Part shown: in pieces, positions 16,807 through 24,703 of the stretch | Position numbering within the stretch: the first letter of the stretch is position 1 | Layout of the letters: every line of letters begins with the position of its first letter | NCBI GenBank assembly: GCA_017550655.1 | Contig: JAFZOK010000018.1 | Location: 186,001 to 250,000, forward strand | Origin: Bacteroidales bacterium | GTDB taxonomy: Bacteria > Bacteroidota > Bacteroidia > Bacteroidales > UBA932 | DNA: 64,000 nucleotides | Direction: 5' to 3' | The notes under the pieces: model-generated | Database searches by the model: none | What the model was told of the DNA's origin: nothing | What the model saw: only the letters and a program-made list of their open reading frames with translations | Translations under genes and position numbers: made by a program

Positions 16807-17895
16807 ATGAAGAAAATACTGACTATAGCCTCGGCGATGCTTATAGCAATAACAGCATCCGCACAGAATGAAAAGACCTTTACAACGGTAAAGGAAATCC
16901 CGATTACCAGTGTCAAGAACCAGTTCCGCAGCGGTACCTGCTGGGACTTTGCAACACTGGGATTCTTTGAAAGCGAGATCCTTAGAAAGACAGGGAAGAC
17001 ATATGACCTCTGCGAGATGTTTGTGGTGAACAAGGACTATATGGATTGTGCCACACACTATGCCCGTATGCACGGCTATAGCCAGATTTCCGAGGGTGGA
17101 TCCTGCGATGATGTGCTGGACGTCATCCGCAAGCACGGAATATGTCCGGAGGATGCAATGCCCGCACCGGGCTCATTGACAGGAGATTCCCTGGCCAATT
17201 TCAAGGACTTTTTCCCGGAACTCGAAGACAAGGTCAGGAGTATTCTCAAGTACAGCGCAAAAGAGCCTCTTCCTGGCTGGAAAGACAGCGTCTTGGCAGT
17301 CATAGAGAAGTATGTGGGCAAATGTCCTGAATCATTTGAATATGAGGGGAAGACCTACACTCCAAAGTCCTTTGCTGAGAGTCTTGGACTGAATCTGGAC
17401 GAGTACGTAAGCCTGACAAGTTATACGCATCATCCTTTCAACCAGTGGTTTATCATCGAGGCTCCTTACAAGTGGAGGCTGAAACCAAGTTACAACATCC
17501 CGATCGATGAGCTGATGGATGTTCTGGACAAGGCTCTGGATAAAGGCTATACGGTTGCCTGGGGAGGGGACGTTTCCGGAGACTTCAACCGCAGGACTGC
17601 AATTGCTGATCTGCCGGACGGAGTTGTTCCAACCCAGGAACTACGCCAGGAGCAGTGGGATAACTGGCAGTTTACTTATGACCACGTTATGCTTATTTAC
17701 GGCAAGGCCATAGACGAGAATGGAAAGCCATTCTATCTGATAAAGAATTCCTGGGGCAACAGCGGCCCATACAAAGGCACTTGGTATATGTCAAGGGATT
17801 ATATGATCTTGAATACCACATACATCTTCCTGAACTGCAACGCCCTGCCTAAATCTCTCCGCAAGGCACTTGGTAAAAACACGTTATTTGACTGA
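16807..17895 (+). CDS. Secreted C1B (bleomycin hydrolase/PepC-like) cysteine peptidase
   Basis: 362 residues. A signal peptide (about 1-19, ending ASA-Q) is followed by a papain-fold C1B domain. Catalytic Cys45 in 'RSGTCWDFAT', His293 in 'YDHVMLIYG' and Asn314 in 'IKNSWGNSG' are all present, plus the C1B motif 'TSYTHHPFNQWFIIEAP'. Cytosolic PepC is about 450 residues and hexameric; this form is shorter and exported, so a periplasmic or surface aminopeptidase that feeds on peptides is likely. DUF3784 follows 2 bases after the stop. TAAATTCG at 16793-16800, one mismatch from the -7 consensus, may be its promoter. Confidence 0.88.
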   Translation: MKKILTIASAMLIAITASAQNEKTFTTVKEIPITSVKNQFRSGTCWDFATLGFFESEILRKTGKTYDLCEMFVVNKDYMDCATHYARMHGYSQISEGGSCDDVLDVIRKHGICPEDAMPAPGSLTGDSLANFKDFFPELEDKVRSILKYSAKEPLPGWKDSVLAVIEKYVGKCPESFEYEGKTYTPKSFAESLGLNLDEYVSLTSYTHHPFNQWFIIEAPYKWRLKPSYNIPIDELMDVLDKALDKGYTVAWGGDVSGDFNRRTAIADLPDGVVPTQELRQEQWDNWQFTYDHVMLIYGKAIDENGKPFYLIKNSWGNSGPYKGTWYMSRDYMILNTTYIFLNCNALPKSLRKALGKNTLFD

Positions 17896-17897
17896 TT

Positions 17898-18194
17898 ATG
17901 ATAGTTGTAATCATTATTGCCGCGCTCATGGTAGTTATGGGGATAATCGTCCTTATCGGAAAGGGTGATATGCTCATCGCCGGTTACAATACCGCCTCGA
18001 AAAAAGAGAGGGAAAAGTACAATATCAAGAAACTCAGGGGGCTGATAGGAGGTTTTCTGATTCTGATCGCTCCGTTAATGTGCTGGGCTCTCATCGTTGA
18101 ACAGTCTAAAACTTCCGGGTTTGCATTCTGCGGAATAGTCTTCATACTGTGCATTGTTCTAGTTGTACTAGCCAATACCTGGGCAAAGAAATAA
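17898..18194 (+). CDS. DUF3784 small membrane protein
   Basis: 98 residues with three hydrophobic helices (about 1-22, 47-68 and 72-93) and the family motif 'LIAGYNTASKKEREKYN' between the first two. DUF3784 proteins are small inner-membrane proteins of unknown function, widespread in Firmicutes and Bacteroidota. It begins 2 bases after the peptidase stop and is surely co-transcribed. It converges on hydE with a 13-base gap. Confidence 0.85.
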   Translation: MIVVIIIAALMVVMGIIVLIGKGDMLIAGYNTASKKEREKYNIKKLRGLIGGFLILIAPLMCWALIVEQSKTSGFAFCGIVFILCIVLVVLANTWAKK

Positions 18195-18207
18195 CAAATC
18201 GCAACAG

Positions 18208-19260
18208 TTATTTTACCAGATGCTTCGAGTCTCCCCACTGTCCGTAGCCGATGATTATTCCGGTTTCCGGATCAAAGGATAAAGCGCCGTCACGGAGGAG
18301 AGTTTTGCGGTCGTAGAGATTGTATTTGACCATCTGCTCGACAGGTGTTATGTTGGGCATTATCACGTTGGCTCCGGATAAAATGCCCTTTTCGCGGCCT
18401 CGCGGATCCAGAACCTCCAGGGCAGTAGCGGCTGCGATGTTGATGTCTGGCATCAGCAGGCGCAGTAGGGCTATCATCTTGAGACCCATGGCAAAGCGCC
18501 TCTCGGCAGATGGGTATTGCGCTCCCTGGAGTGTCAGGGGAGTTTCAGGGTGCGGGTTGTATGGCCCCATCCCAATCATCGGAGCATCGAATTCCTTGTA
18601 GAACAACAGGTCATCTGCCATATCTTCCGCTGTCTGGAACGGCAGACCGATCATAGCGCCTGTGCCGGTCTGGTAGCCGGTTTCCTTGAGATCGTAAAGT
18701 GCCCTAAGCCTGCGGTCGTATGAATGCAGTGGATCGTTTGGATGGATTTTATGAAAAAGGACCGGATTAGAGGACTCTATGCGAAGAAGGTACCGGTGAG
18801 CACCGGCATCGAACCATTCCTCATAGACCTCTTTTTTCTGTTCTCCAAGTGAGAGCGTGATTCCGAGTGGGGGATCGCCTTCGATGGCCGGTTCTATATT
18901 CTTTATTGCCTTTATAAGCCTTGTTATTTTGCTGATAAACGCCAGGTCCGTGCGCTCTCCGCCCTGGATTACAACGGACCCGAAGCGGCGGCTTGCTGCA
19001 ATGCGTGCGGCTGCAATCACTTCTTCTTCAGACAATTCATATCGTGAACATCTGATATCGCGGCGGATTCCGCAATACAGGCAGTCCTTTACGCAGATGT
19101 TTGATATTTCGATCAGTCCTCGCAGATAAACCTTTGATCCGATAGCTTCGACCTTAGTTTTGTATGCCAAATCGCGGAGCTCATTCTCAAAAGTGGAATC
19201 TTCGCTGGCGATTGCCTCCGCCAGCGAATTCCTGTCCAGTGTGAGCTCCTTTAATTTCAT
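18208..19260 (-). CDS. hydE: [FeFe]-hydrogenase maturase HydE, radical SAM enzyme
   Basis: 350 residues. Radical SAM CxxxCxxC at Cys56, Cys60 and Cys63 ('ICVKDCLYCGIRR') binds the 4Fe-4S cluster that cleaves SAM. Further family motifs are 'YELSEEEVIAAARIA', 'SVVIQGGERTD', 'HRYLLRIESSNP' and 'GTGAMIGLPFQT'. HydE helps build the dithiolate-bridged diiron centre of [FeFe]-hydrogenase together with HydF and HydG; neither, nor a hydrogenase, is in this window. Its ATG overlaps the stop of the PlsC-like gene by 4 bases, so they are co-translated. Implies H2 metabolism elsewhere in the genome. BioB/PylB-like relatives are less likely given these motifs. Confidence 0.88.
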   Translation of the reverse strand: MKLKELTLDRNSLAEAIASEDSTFENELRDLAYKTKVEAIGSKVYLRGLIEISNICVKDCLYCGIRRDIRCSRYELSEEEVIAAARIAASRRFGSVVIQGGERTDLAFISKITRLIKAIKNIEPAIEGDPPLGITLSLGEQKKEVYEEWFDAGAHRYLLRIESSNPVLFHKIHPNDPLHSYDRRLRALYDLKETGYQTGTGAMIGLPFQTAEDMADDLLFYKEFDAPMIGMGPYNPHPETPLTLQGAQYPSAERRFAMGLKMIALLRLLMPDINIAAATALEVLDPRGREKGILSGANVIMPNITPVEQMVKYNLYDRKTLLRDGALSFDPETGIIIGYGQWGDSKHLVK

Positions 19261-19817
19261 TTTGCGTTCTCTTTGTATTTTGGCAGCAGAAAGTCTTCGG
19301 GATGACGTGCGGTCACTCCACGGTACATTTCAGCAAGTTGCTGATAAACCTTGTTCAGATCGCTCAGGTCGGTTATTACACCTTTCACTCCGGACTCATG
19401 CCGTCCATAGTCTATATAGACGACAACAATTGGCACATGCGCCTTTACCGCCATATGATAAAAGCCTGGATTCCAACGGTCTGTAGGTGCGAAGCCCCCC
19501 TCGGGACAAATGAGAAGATGAATCCTCTCCTCTTTGTTGAGCAGGTTAACGGCATCGTAGATGGAGTTATGCCCCTTTATGCCCCTAATGGGTATGACTC
19601 CGAATTTACGCATGAAAAAGCCCATCGGAAAATTGAACAGCTCCTTTTTGCCCAGGAGACGGTGACGCACACCCAACTCCCTTAGCACCAGCTTGCCGAT
19701 TACCGCATCCCAGTAAGAAGTGTGCGGAGCAAACACCATAATGCTCTTCCTTACATCAGGGAAGTCCGTGGTAATCTTATAGCCAAGTATTTTCAATAGA
19801 AATCGAGCTATTCCCAT
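19257..19817 (-). CDS. PlsC-like 1-acylglycerol-phosphate acyltransferase family
   Basis: 186 residues from the ATG at 19815-19817; the frame extends to 19874 but passes over the promoter. The catalytic Hx4D motif is 'HTSYWD'. 'FFMRKFGVIPIRG' and the substrate-binding 'ICPEGGFAPTDRWNPGFYHMA' follow. Enzymes of this group transfer acyl chains from acyl-ACP/CoA to lysophosphatidic acid or related lipids at the inner membrane. It is shorter than typical PlsC (about 240) and lacks an obvious N-terminal membrane anchor. It overlaps hydE by ATGA, an unexpected partner. Confidence 0.85.
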   Translation of the reverse strand: MGIARFLLKILGYKITTDFPDVRKSIMVFAPHTSYWDAVIGKLVLRELGVRHRLLGKKELFNFPMGFFMRKFGVIPIRGIKGHNSIYDAVNLLNKEERIHLLICPEGGFAPTDRWNPGFYHMAVKAHVPIVVVYIDYGRHESGVKGVITDLSDLNKVYQQLAEMYRGVTARHPEDFLLPKYKENAK

Positions 19818-19821
19818 AGTG

Positions 19822-19829
19822 CAAAAATA
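19822..19829 (-). promoter_or_regulatory. -7 box (TATTTTTG) for the PlsC-like/hydE pair
   Basis: CAAAAATA on the plus strand reads TATTTTTG leftward and ends only 4 bases before the ATG at 19817. Since transcription starts a few bases after this box, the message is probably leaderless. Confidence 0.6.
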
Positions 19830-19859
19830 GTCACTTTCACGAAATTTGTGATAATTGTG

Positions 19860-19867
19860 TAAATTTG
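19860..19867 (+). promoter_or_regulatory. -7 box (TAAATTTG) for the GNAT/SpoIIE/DUF362 operon
   Basis: Exact TAnnTTTG match 8 bases before the ATG at 19876. It also argues for ATG 19876 rather than the upstream in-frame start at 19855, which would lie inside or before the box. Confidence 0.6.
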
Positions 19868-19875
19868 GTCTCATA

Positions 19876-20754
19876 ATGAATATCAGATTAGAACAACCGC
19901 AAGACTGGAGGGAGGTAGAGAACCTGACCAGAGAGGCGTTCTGGAATGTTTACCGTCCTGGATGCCAGGAGCACTTTGTGCTGAAGGAGTACAGGAGCAA
20001 TCCTGCATTCATTCCTGAACTGGATTTTGTAATGGAGGAAGATGGCCGTATAATCGGTCACGTGATGTTCTCCAAGGCGGAGATCATTCTCAGCGATGGA
20101 ACTCCTTTCTCTTCCTGGACATTCGGCCCGATCAGCATCCATCCTGACTATAAGCGTAAAGGGTATGGCATTAAACTGTTGAACTTTGCGCTTGAAAAGG
20201 CAAAAGAGTACGGCATCGGTCTTCTTTGCATGGAAGGCAACATTGACTTCTACAGGAATGCCAGCTTTGATCTAGCAAGCAAGCTAAAGATCCATTATCA
20301 CAGCGAGCCTGCGGATAGCCCTGTGCCTTATTTCCTGGCTCAGGAGCTTGTTCCAGGGTTCTGGGCTGACAGGGAGGGGACCTACTGTCCTCCAAAAGGC
20401 TATTTTGTCGCCGATGAAAAACCGGAAGCCTTTTCTGAGTATGAGGCTACATTCCCGCCTAAGGAAAAGCATCTTCTCCCGGGTCAGCTTCCGCAGTTCT
20501 GCCAGAGTTGCGGAATGCCTCTTACCAAAGACGAGGATTGCGGGCATAATGCAGACGGAAGCATAAACTTTGACTATTGCAAGTACTGCTTTGCTGACGG
20601 CAAATTCCTGCAGGACATCACGATGGAAGAAATGATCGATCATTGCTCCAAGTTTGTGGACGAGGTTAACAAGATGATGCCCGAACCCATTACCAAGGAG
20701 CAGTACAAGCAGATGATGCGCAGTTACTTCCCAATGCTTAAAAGATGGAGATAA
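19876..20754 (+). CDS. GNAT acetyltransferase fused to a C-terminal zinc ribbon
   Basis: 292 residues. A GNAT domain (about 1-150) has 'FGPISIHPDYKRKGYGIKLLNFALEKAKEYG', the acetyl-CoA loop. A linker (about 150-205) is followed by a treble-clef-like zinc ribbon (about 207-240): CQSCGMPL, then a Cys in 'DEDCGHN' and 'YCKYCFADG', six cysteines in all. A helical tail ends the protein. The zinc part resembles the 'putative zinc ribbon domain' often found as a stand-alone protein. Substrate unknown; the ribbon may bind nucleic acid or a partner protein. One base separates its stop from the SpoIIE phosphatase start, so they form an operon. Confidence 0.82.
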   Translation: MNIRLEQPQDWREVENLTREAFWNVYRPGCQEHFVLKEYRSNPAFIPELDFVMEEDGRIIGHVMFSKAEIILSDGTPFSSWTFGPISIHPDYKRKGYGIKLLNFALEKAKEYGIGLLCMEGNIDFYRNASFDLASKLKIHYHSEPADSPVPYFLAQELVPGFWADREGTYCPPKGYFVADEKPEAFSEYEATFPPKEKHLLPGQLPQFCQSCGMPLTKDEDCGHNADGSINFDYCKYCFADGKFLQDITMEEMIDHCSKFVDEVNKMMPEPITKEQYKQMMRSYFPMLKRWR

Positions 20755-20755
20755 T

Positions 20756-22714
20756 ATGAAGAAAAAGTTCCAATCATTTTCCGGACGTTTGACCCGTAGA
20801 GTAGTAATCACTGTGCTGGTCATAATGACCATTATCTCGTTGATAGCTTTTCTGGTTACAGCAGCCGGAATGCTGGTGTATTCAAAGGCGCATTATTCTG
20901 ATATCCTGGAAAAAACCAAGGGTAACATGGCCTCTGTGATGAGCAAAATGGAGGTTTCTTCCGATAATATCCTAGACGAACTTTCCTGGCATCTTGCCAC
21001 TCCTGAACTGGTGACCGAAACGATAGAGTACGAGCTTAAAACCAATCGTCATCTATATGGTTGCGGCATAGCGTTCTTGCCTGATTATTACAAGAAGACG
21101 GGCCGCTGGTGCGAAATATATGCGGTGCACGATGGGGACAGTGTTACAGTCAAGAGTATCGGTTCTGCCCAGCACGACTATTTTACTACAGAGTGGTATA
21201 CCGAAGGATTGGAGTCTAAAGATGGAGTCTGGACCAATCCTTATCTAGATGAGGATGGGGCAGGAGCTGTTTTATGCACTTATTCCAGACAGGTAACAGA
21301 TCCTAAAGGAAACCTGGTCGGTGTTTTCGGAGCAGACATGAAGCTTGAGGAACTTTACAATTTCATTGCGGAGAATGTAAAGATTGTCAATGAAAAGACA
21401 CTTTTCTTTGACCTGTCTCCTGATGACGAGGAACTTCAGGTGTACTGCTTCATTATAGGAAAGTATGGAGACTATATAGTTCATCCGGAAAAAGACAGGA
21501 TTCTCAAGACTAATTTCTACGACTATGCCAAAGGAGATGGTTCTGAGAAATACAGGGCATTGGGTGATGCAATGATGGCCGGAGAAGAGGGGGAAATGAC
21601 CGTTGTGATCGACAGCGTCAAATCCCATGTGTATTATGCTCCGCTTCTGGATTCCGGATGGTCTATGGGTATTGTAGTTCCGAATGACAGAATAATGCTG
21701 CCAAGTATCCTTTTTGGAACTTTGATCATCTTCCTGATTCTGCTGGGATTGCTGATTACCTTCTTCATCTGCCGCTATTTCATCAGGAGAACATCCAAGC
21801 CGCTCATACGTCTTGCAGGCTCTGCCAAGGAAGTTGCAATGGGCAATTTCGACACGGAACTGCCTAGTATCAAGTCAAATGACGAGATACGCCTTCTCCG
21901 CGATTCCTTTGACAACATGCAGCAGTCTCTCTCTAAATACATCGCCGACCTTACAGAGACAACTGCGCAGAAGGCTGCTATGGAGAGTGAACTGGATGTG
22001 GCAAGGAAGATCCAGATGTCCATGCTTCCGATGACCTGGCCTGCCTTCCCGGACAGAAACGACATCGATATCTGGGGCAGCATCACTCCGGCAAAGGCGG
22101 TAGGGGGAGACCTGTACGATTTCTGTATCAGGGATAACAAGTTGTTCTTCTGCATCGGCGATGTGTCCGGCAAGGGAGTCCCGGCATCTTTGGTAATGGC
22201 CGTAATCAGTTCCATGTTCCGTACCCTTTCCGCTTCTGAGGATGGCCCGGATAAACTTGTTTCCGTTATAAATTCTTCAATGTCAGAACGTAATGAAAGC
22301 TTAATGTTCGTGACTTTCTTTGCCGGAGAACTGGATCTCAATACGGGAGAATTGAAGTACTGCAATGCAGGCCATAATGCCCCAATAGTTCTGGTGGATG
22401 GAGTTCCTAAGGTCCTGGATACAAATGCCAATATACCTATCGGCATACAGTCAGACTGGAAATATTCGATTCAGAAGACTGTGCTTTCTCCTGGATCGAT
22501 CCTGCTGCTTTATACAGATGGTTTGACGGAAGCAACCCGGGCTGATGGAGCACTCTTCACAGAAGGGAGAGTCCTGTCTAACCTTTCCGGGCTTAAGAGC
22601 GGTATCTCTTCCAGGGATCTTAGCGACCACATGATAGCCGCCGTTAAGGAATTCGTCGGCGATGCTGAGCAGAGCGATGATCTTACAATGCTTATAATTA
22701 AAATGTTACAGTAG
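20756..22714 (+). CDS. Membrane-bound SpoIIE/PP2C phosphatase with extracytoplasmic sensor and HAMP
   Basis: 652 residues. Transmembrane helix 1 (about 16-42), a periplasmic Cache-like sensor domain (about 43-316), transmembrane helix 2 (about 317-340), HAMP (about 341-395), the linker 'ELDVARKIQMSMLP', then a PP2C/SpoIIE domain (about 430-650). Catalytic metal-binding Asp residues are visible in 'GGDLYDF', 'FCIGDVSGKG', 'LLYTDGLTEA' and 'QSDDLTMLII'. Such RsbU-like phosphatases dephosphorylate STAS anti-anti-sigma proteins in response to a ligand. No STAS or RsbW-type kinase gene is nearby, so the target is unknown. Downstream is a DUF362 lipoprotein (14-base gap). Confidence 0.9.
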   Translation: MKKKFQSFSGRLTRRVVITVLVIMTIISLIAFLVTAAGMLVYSKAHYSDILEKTKGNMASVMSKMEVSSDNILDELSWHLATPELVTETIEYELKTNRHLYGCGIAFLPDYYKKTGRWCEIYAVHDGDSVTVKSIGSAQHDYFTTEWYTEGLESKDGVWTNPYLDEDGAGAVLCTYSRQVTDPKGNLVGVFGADMKLEELYNFIAENVKIVNEKTLFFDLSPDDEELQVYCFIIGKYGDYIVHPEKDRILKTNFYDYAKGDGSEKYRALGDAMMAGEEGEMTVVIDSVKSHVYYAPLLDSGWSMGIVVPNDRIMLPSILFGTLIIFLILLGLLITFFICRYFIRRTSKPLIRLAGSAKEVAMGNFDTELPSIKSNDEIRLLRDSFDNMQQSLSKYIADLTETTAQKAAMESELDVARKIQMSMLPMTWPAFPDRNDIDIWGSITPAKAVGGDLYDFCIRDNKLFFCIGDVSGKGVPASLVMAVISSMFRTLSASEDGPDKLVSVINSSMSERNESLMFVTFFAGELDLNTGELKYCNAGHNAPIVLVDGVPKVLDTNANIPIGIQSDWKYSIQKTVLSPGSILLLYTDGLTEATRADGALFTEGRVLSNLSGLKSGISSRDLSDHMIAAVKEFVGDAEQSDDLTMLIIKMLQ

Positions 22715-22728
22715 ATAAAAACATATCG

Positions 22729-23751
22729 ATGAAAACAATTGCATTATTCACATTTATGGCAGCCACCTTTATGCTGGTGGGCTGCAAGCAAAATACAGAG
22801 TCTATGAAGGAAAAGGAATCTCAAGAAGCAACTGTCTATCTGACAAAAGATATCAGTCCGGAAGGGTTAGTGAACATCTACAAGGCACTGGGTGTTCCGG
22901 TTAAGGGCCGCGTGGCCATCAAGATGAGCACCGGAGAAGGCAGCAATCCAAACTACCTGAAGCCAGAACTCATCAAGAATCTTGTACTGGAGGTGGACGG
23001 AACAATCGTTGAGTGCAATACAGCATACAGCAGTGGTCCGGATGATCTCCAGGATGATCGCAACAATTCCGAGAATCACTGGAAAGTAATTGAAAGACAC
23101 GGCTTTACTCCAACATTCAAGGTAGATATCATGGATGAGGAGGGAGAGATGAGGATTCCTGTTCAGGACTCTACTCATATCAAGTACGACATTGTGGGAA
23201 CTCACATGGCCAACTACGACTTTATGATCGCCCTCAACCATTTCAAGGGTCACCCGATGGGCGGCTACGGTGGAGCGCTGAAAAACCTTTCCATTGGTTG
23301 CGGAAGCAGGAACGGCAAGGCTTACATCCATTCAGCCGGCAAGATGGAGGTTCTTGATATGGAGAAACTCTGGACCCCTGAATTCATCGGTGACCAGGAC
23401 GGTTTCCTTGAGAGCATGGCTGCCGCCGCACAGGCAGTTGTGGATTATTTCCAGAAGAAGGAGGGTATCATCTATATCAGTGTGATGAACAACATGAGTA
23501 TCGATTGCGACTGCGTGGATCATCCTGAGCCAGTGAAACTTGAAGATTACGGTATCCTTGCATCAACAGATCCTGTAGCTTTGGACCAGGCTTGTGTTGA
23601 TATTATCAACCAGCAGAAAGTAACTGCCACCAACGATCCTACAGACCTTCTCAACCGCATTGACCAGCAGCACGGCGTTCATACAATTGAACACGCAGAA
23701 GCCATCGGACTCGGTACCCGCAAGTATAAGCTTGTTAGTATAGACAAGTAA
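22729..23751 (+). CDS. DUF362-domain lipoprotein
   Basis: 340 residues. A lipoprotein signal peptide ends in 'LVGC' with Cys19 as the lipidated residue. The body is DUF362: 'VAIKMSTGEGSNPNYLKPELIKNLV', 'NHFKGHPMGGYGGALKNLSIGCGSR' and 'STDPVALDQACVDII'. DUF362 proteins are often ferredoxin-associated and cytosolic; this one is exported and has a 'DCDCVDHPEP' cysteine cluster that could bind metal (inference). Last gene of the GNAT/SpoIIE operon, ending 5 bases before a convergent gene. Function unknown. Confidence 0.85.
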   Translation: MKTIALFTFMAATFMLVGCKQNTESMKEKESQEATVYLTKDISPEGLVNIYKALGVPVKGRVAIKMSTGEGSNPNYLKPELIKNLVLEVDGTIVECNTAYSSGPDDLQDDRNNSENHWKVIERHGFTPTFKVDIMDEEGEMRIPVQDSTHIKYDIVGTHMANYDFMIALNHFKGHPMGGYGGALKNLSIGCGSRNGKAYIHSAGKMEVLDMEKLWTPEFIGDQDGFLESMAAAAQAVVDYFQKKEGIIYISVMNNMSIDCDCVDHPEPVKLEDYGILASTDPVALDQACVDIINQQKVTATNDPTDLLNRIDQQHGVHTIEHAEAIGLGTRKYKLVSIDK

Positions 23752-23756
23752 ACACT

Positions 23757-24614
23757 TTACTGGTACTCTAAACCCTTGACGGATATGCCGATGTTGACCG
23801 GATAGTGTTTGAGTTCACCGAGGGCAATGGACCTTTCGTAACTGCTCTTTAAATACAGATTCATGTAGAAGCGCATCGCTCTTGGGTCTCGTTCGGATTC
23901 TGGCGTTGCCTGATAACGGCGAACTGCATCCATGTCACAGTCGACCACTGCAAAGGAGATGAAATAGCGTCCGGGATCAAGCAGTATGAATTCTTCCGGC
24001 TGGATATCGAAATCCTGCCTCTCTTTTGACAGGGCGATATTTACATAGATGGGTTTGCGAAGGATGTTGATGAATTGTTCCGGTTCTCCCTCAATGCGAT
24101 AGATATTGATTGCCGCAACACATCCTGGGATGGCGTTTTCCATGATGGAGAATTGGATGTCCTTGACCAGGAAAGGCTTCTTTGCCTTAGCAACCGATCC
24201 CAGTTCAATGCCCTTTATAACGCCGTCGGGACGGCTGAAAACACCGGCTGCTCCAGGAATCCTGGTTCCTGTACGGAGCAGGTATTTTTCCTTCTTTTCT
24301 CCGTTGGTTATAACGACCGGTGGCAACTCGGATTCCTTGAGTACAATAACCACTTCTTCCTTTGGCCCTGAAACTTGATAATAACCAGTCTGGTAGGAAA
24401 CGTGGTGGAACTCCAGGGTGTCTGCCGGAACATTGATTTCAAAGTGGCCATCTGATGATGAGATTGTGCCGATTCCGAGTTTCGGGATACCTATCTGAAC
24501 ATATTCAACGGCTTCGCCTTTTTCATTGACAATCCTGCCGGTAATGTGGAAGCGCTCCTGAGCGTAAAGGCAGACGGGAAGGAGCATAATAGCGAGAAAC
24601 AGTTTGATTCGCAT
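23757..24614 (-). CDS. Secreted protein with carboxypeptidase regulatory-like domain
   Basis: 285 residues. A signal peptide (about 1-18, ending LYA-Q) is followed by a CarboxypepD_reg-like beta-sandwich (about 21-95): 'ITGRIVNEKGEAVEYVQIGI', 'GTISSSDGHFEINVP'. The remaining 190 residues are unassigned and mostly beta. In this phylum the domain often fronts TonB-dependent receptors, but here no plug or barrel follows, so it is a free or surface-associated protein. No partner gene: it is a single minus-strand gene between two plus-strand units. Confidence 0.8.
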   Translation of the reverse strand: MRIKLFLAIMLLPVCLYAQERFHITGRIVNEKGEAVEYVQIGIPKLGIGTISSSDGHFEINVPADTLEFHHVSYQTGYYQVSGPKEEVVIVLKESELPPVVITNGEKKEKYLLRTGTRIPGAAGVFSRPDGVIKGIELGSVAKAKKPFLVKDIQFSIMENAIPGCVAAINIYRIEGEPEQFINILRKPIYVNIALSKERQDFDIQPEEFILLDPGRYFISFAVVDCDMDAVRRYQATPESERDPRAMRFYMNLYLKSSYERSIALGELKHYPVNIGISVKGLEYQ

Positions 24615-24672
24615 AAAATATCAGTTTGCCCGTTCTAAAAGCAATTATAGTGCCGATACGGGTTCTTTTTAG

Positions 24673-24680
24673 TATTTTTG
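24673..24680 (+). promoter_or_regulatory. -7 box (TATTTTTG) for the TlpA-like lipoprotein gene
   Basis: TAnnTTTG match 23 bases before the ATG at 24704. No TTG at consensus distance upstream. Confidence 0.5.
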
Positions 24681-24703
24681 AGGTCAAATAAAATTGTTTT
24701 AGG

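Noticed and set aside
23747-23761. AGTAAA/TTTACT hairpin between two converging genes
   Set aside because: Stem of six A/T-rich pairs with a 3-base loop and no T-run; too weak for a terminator call.
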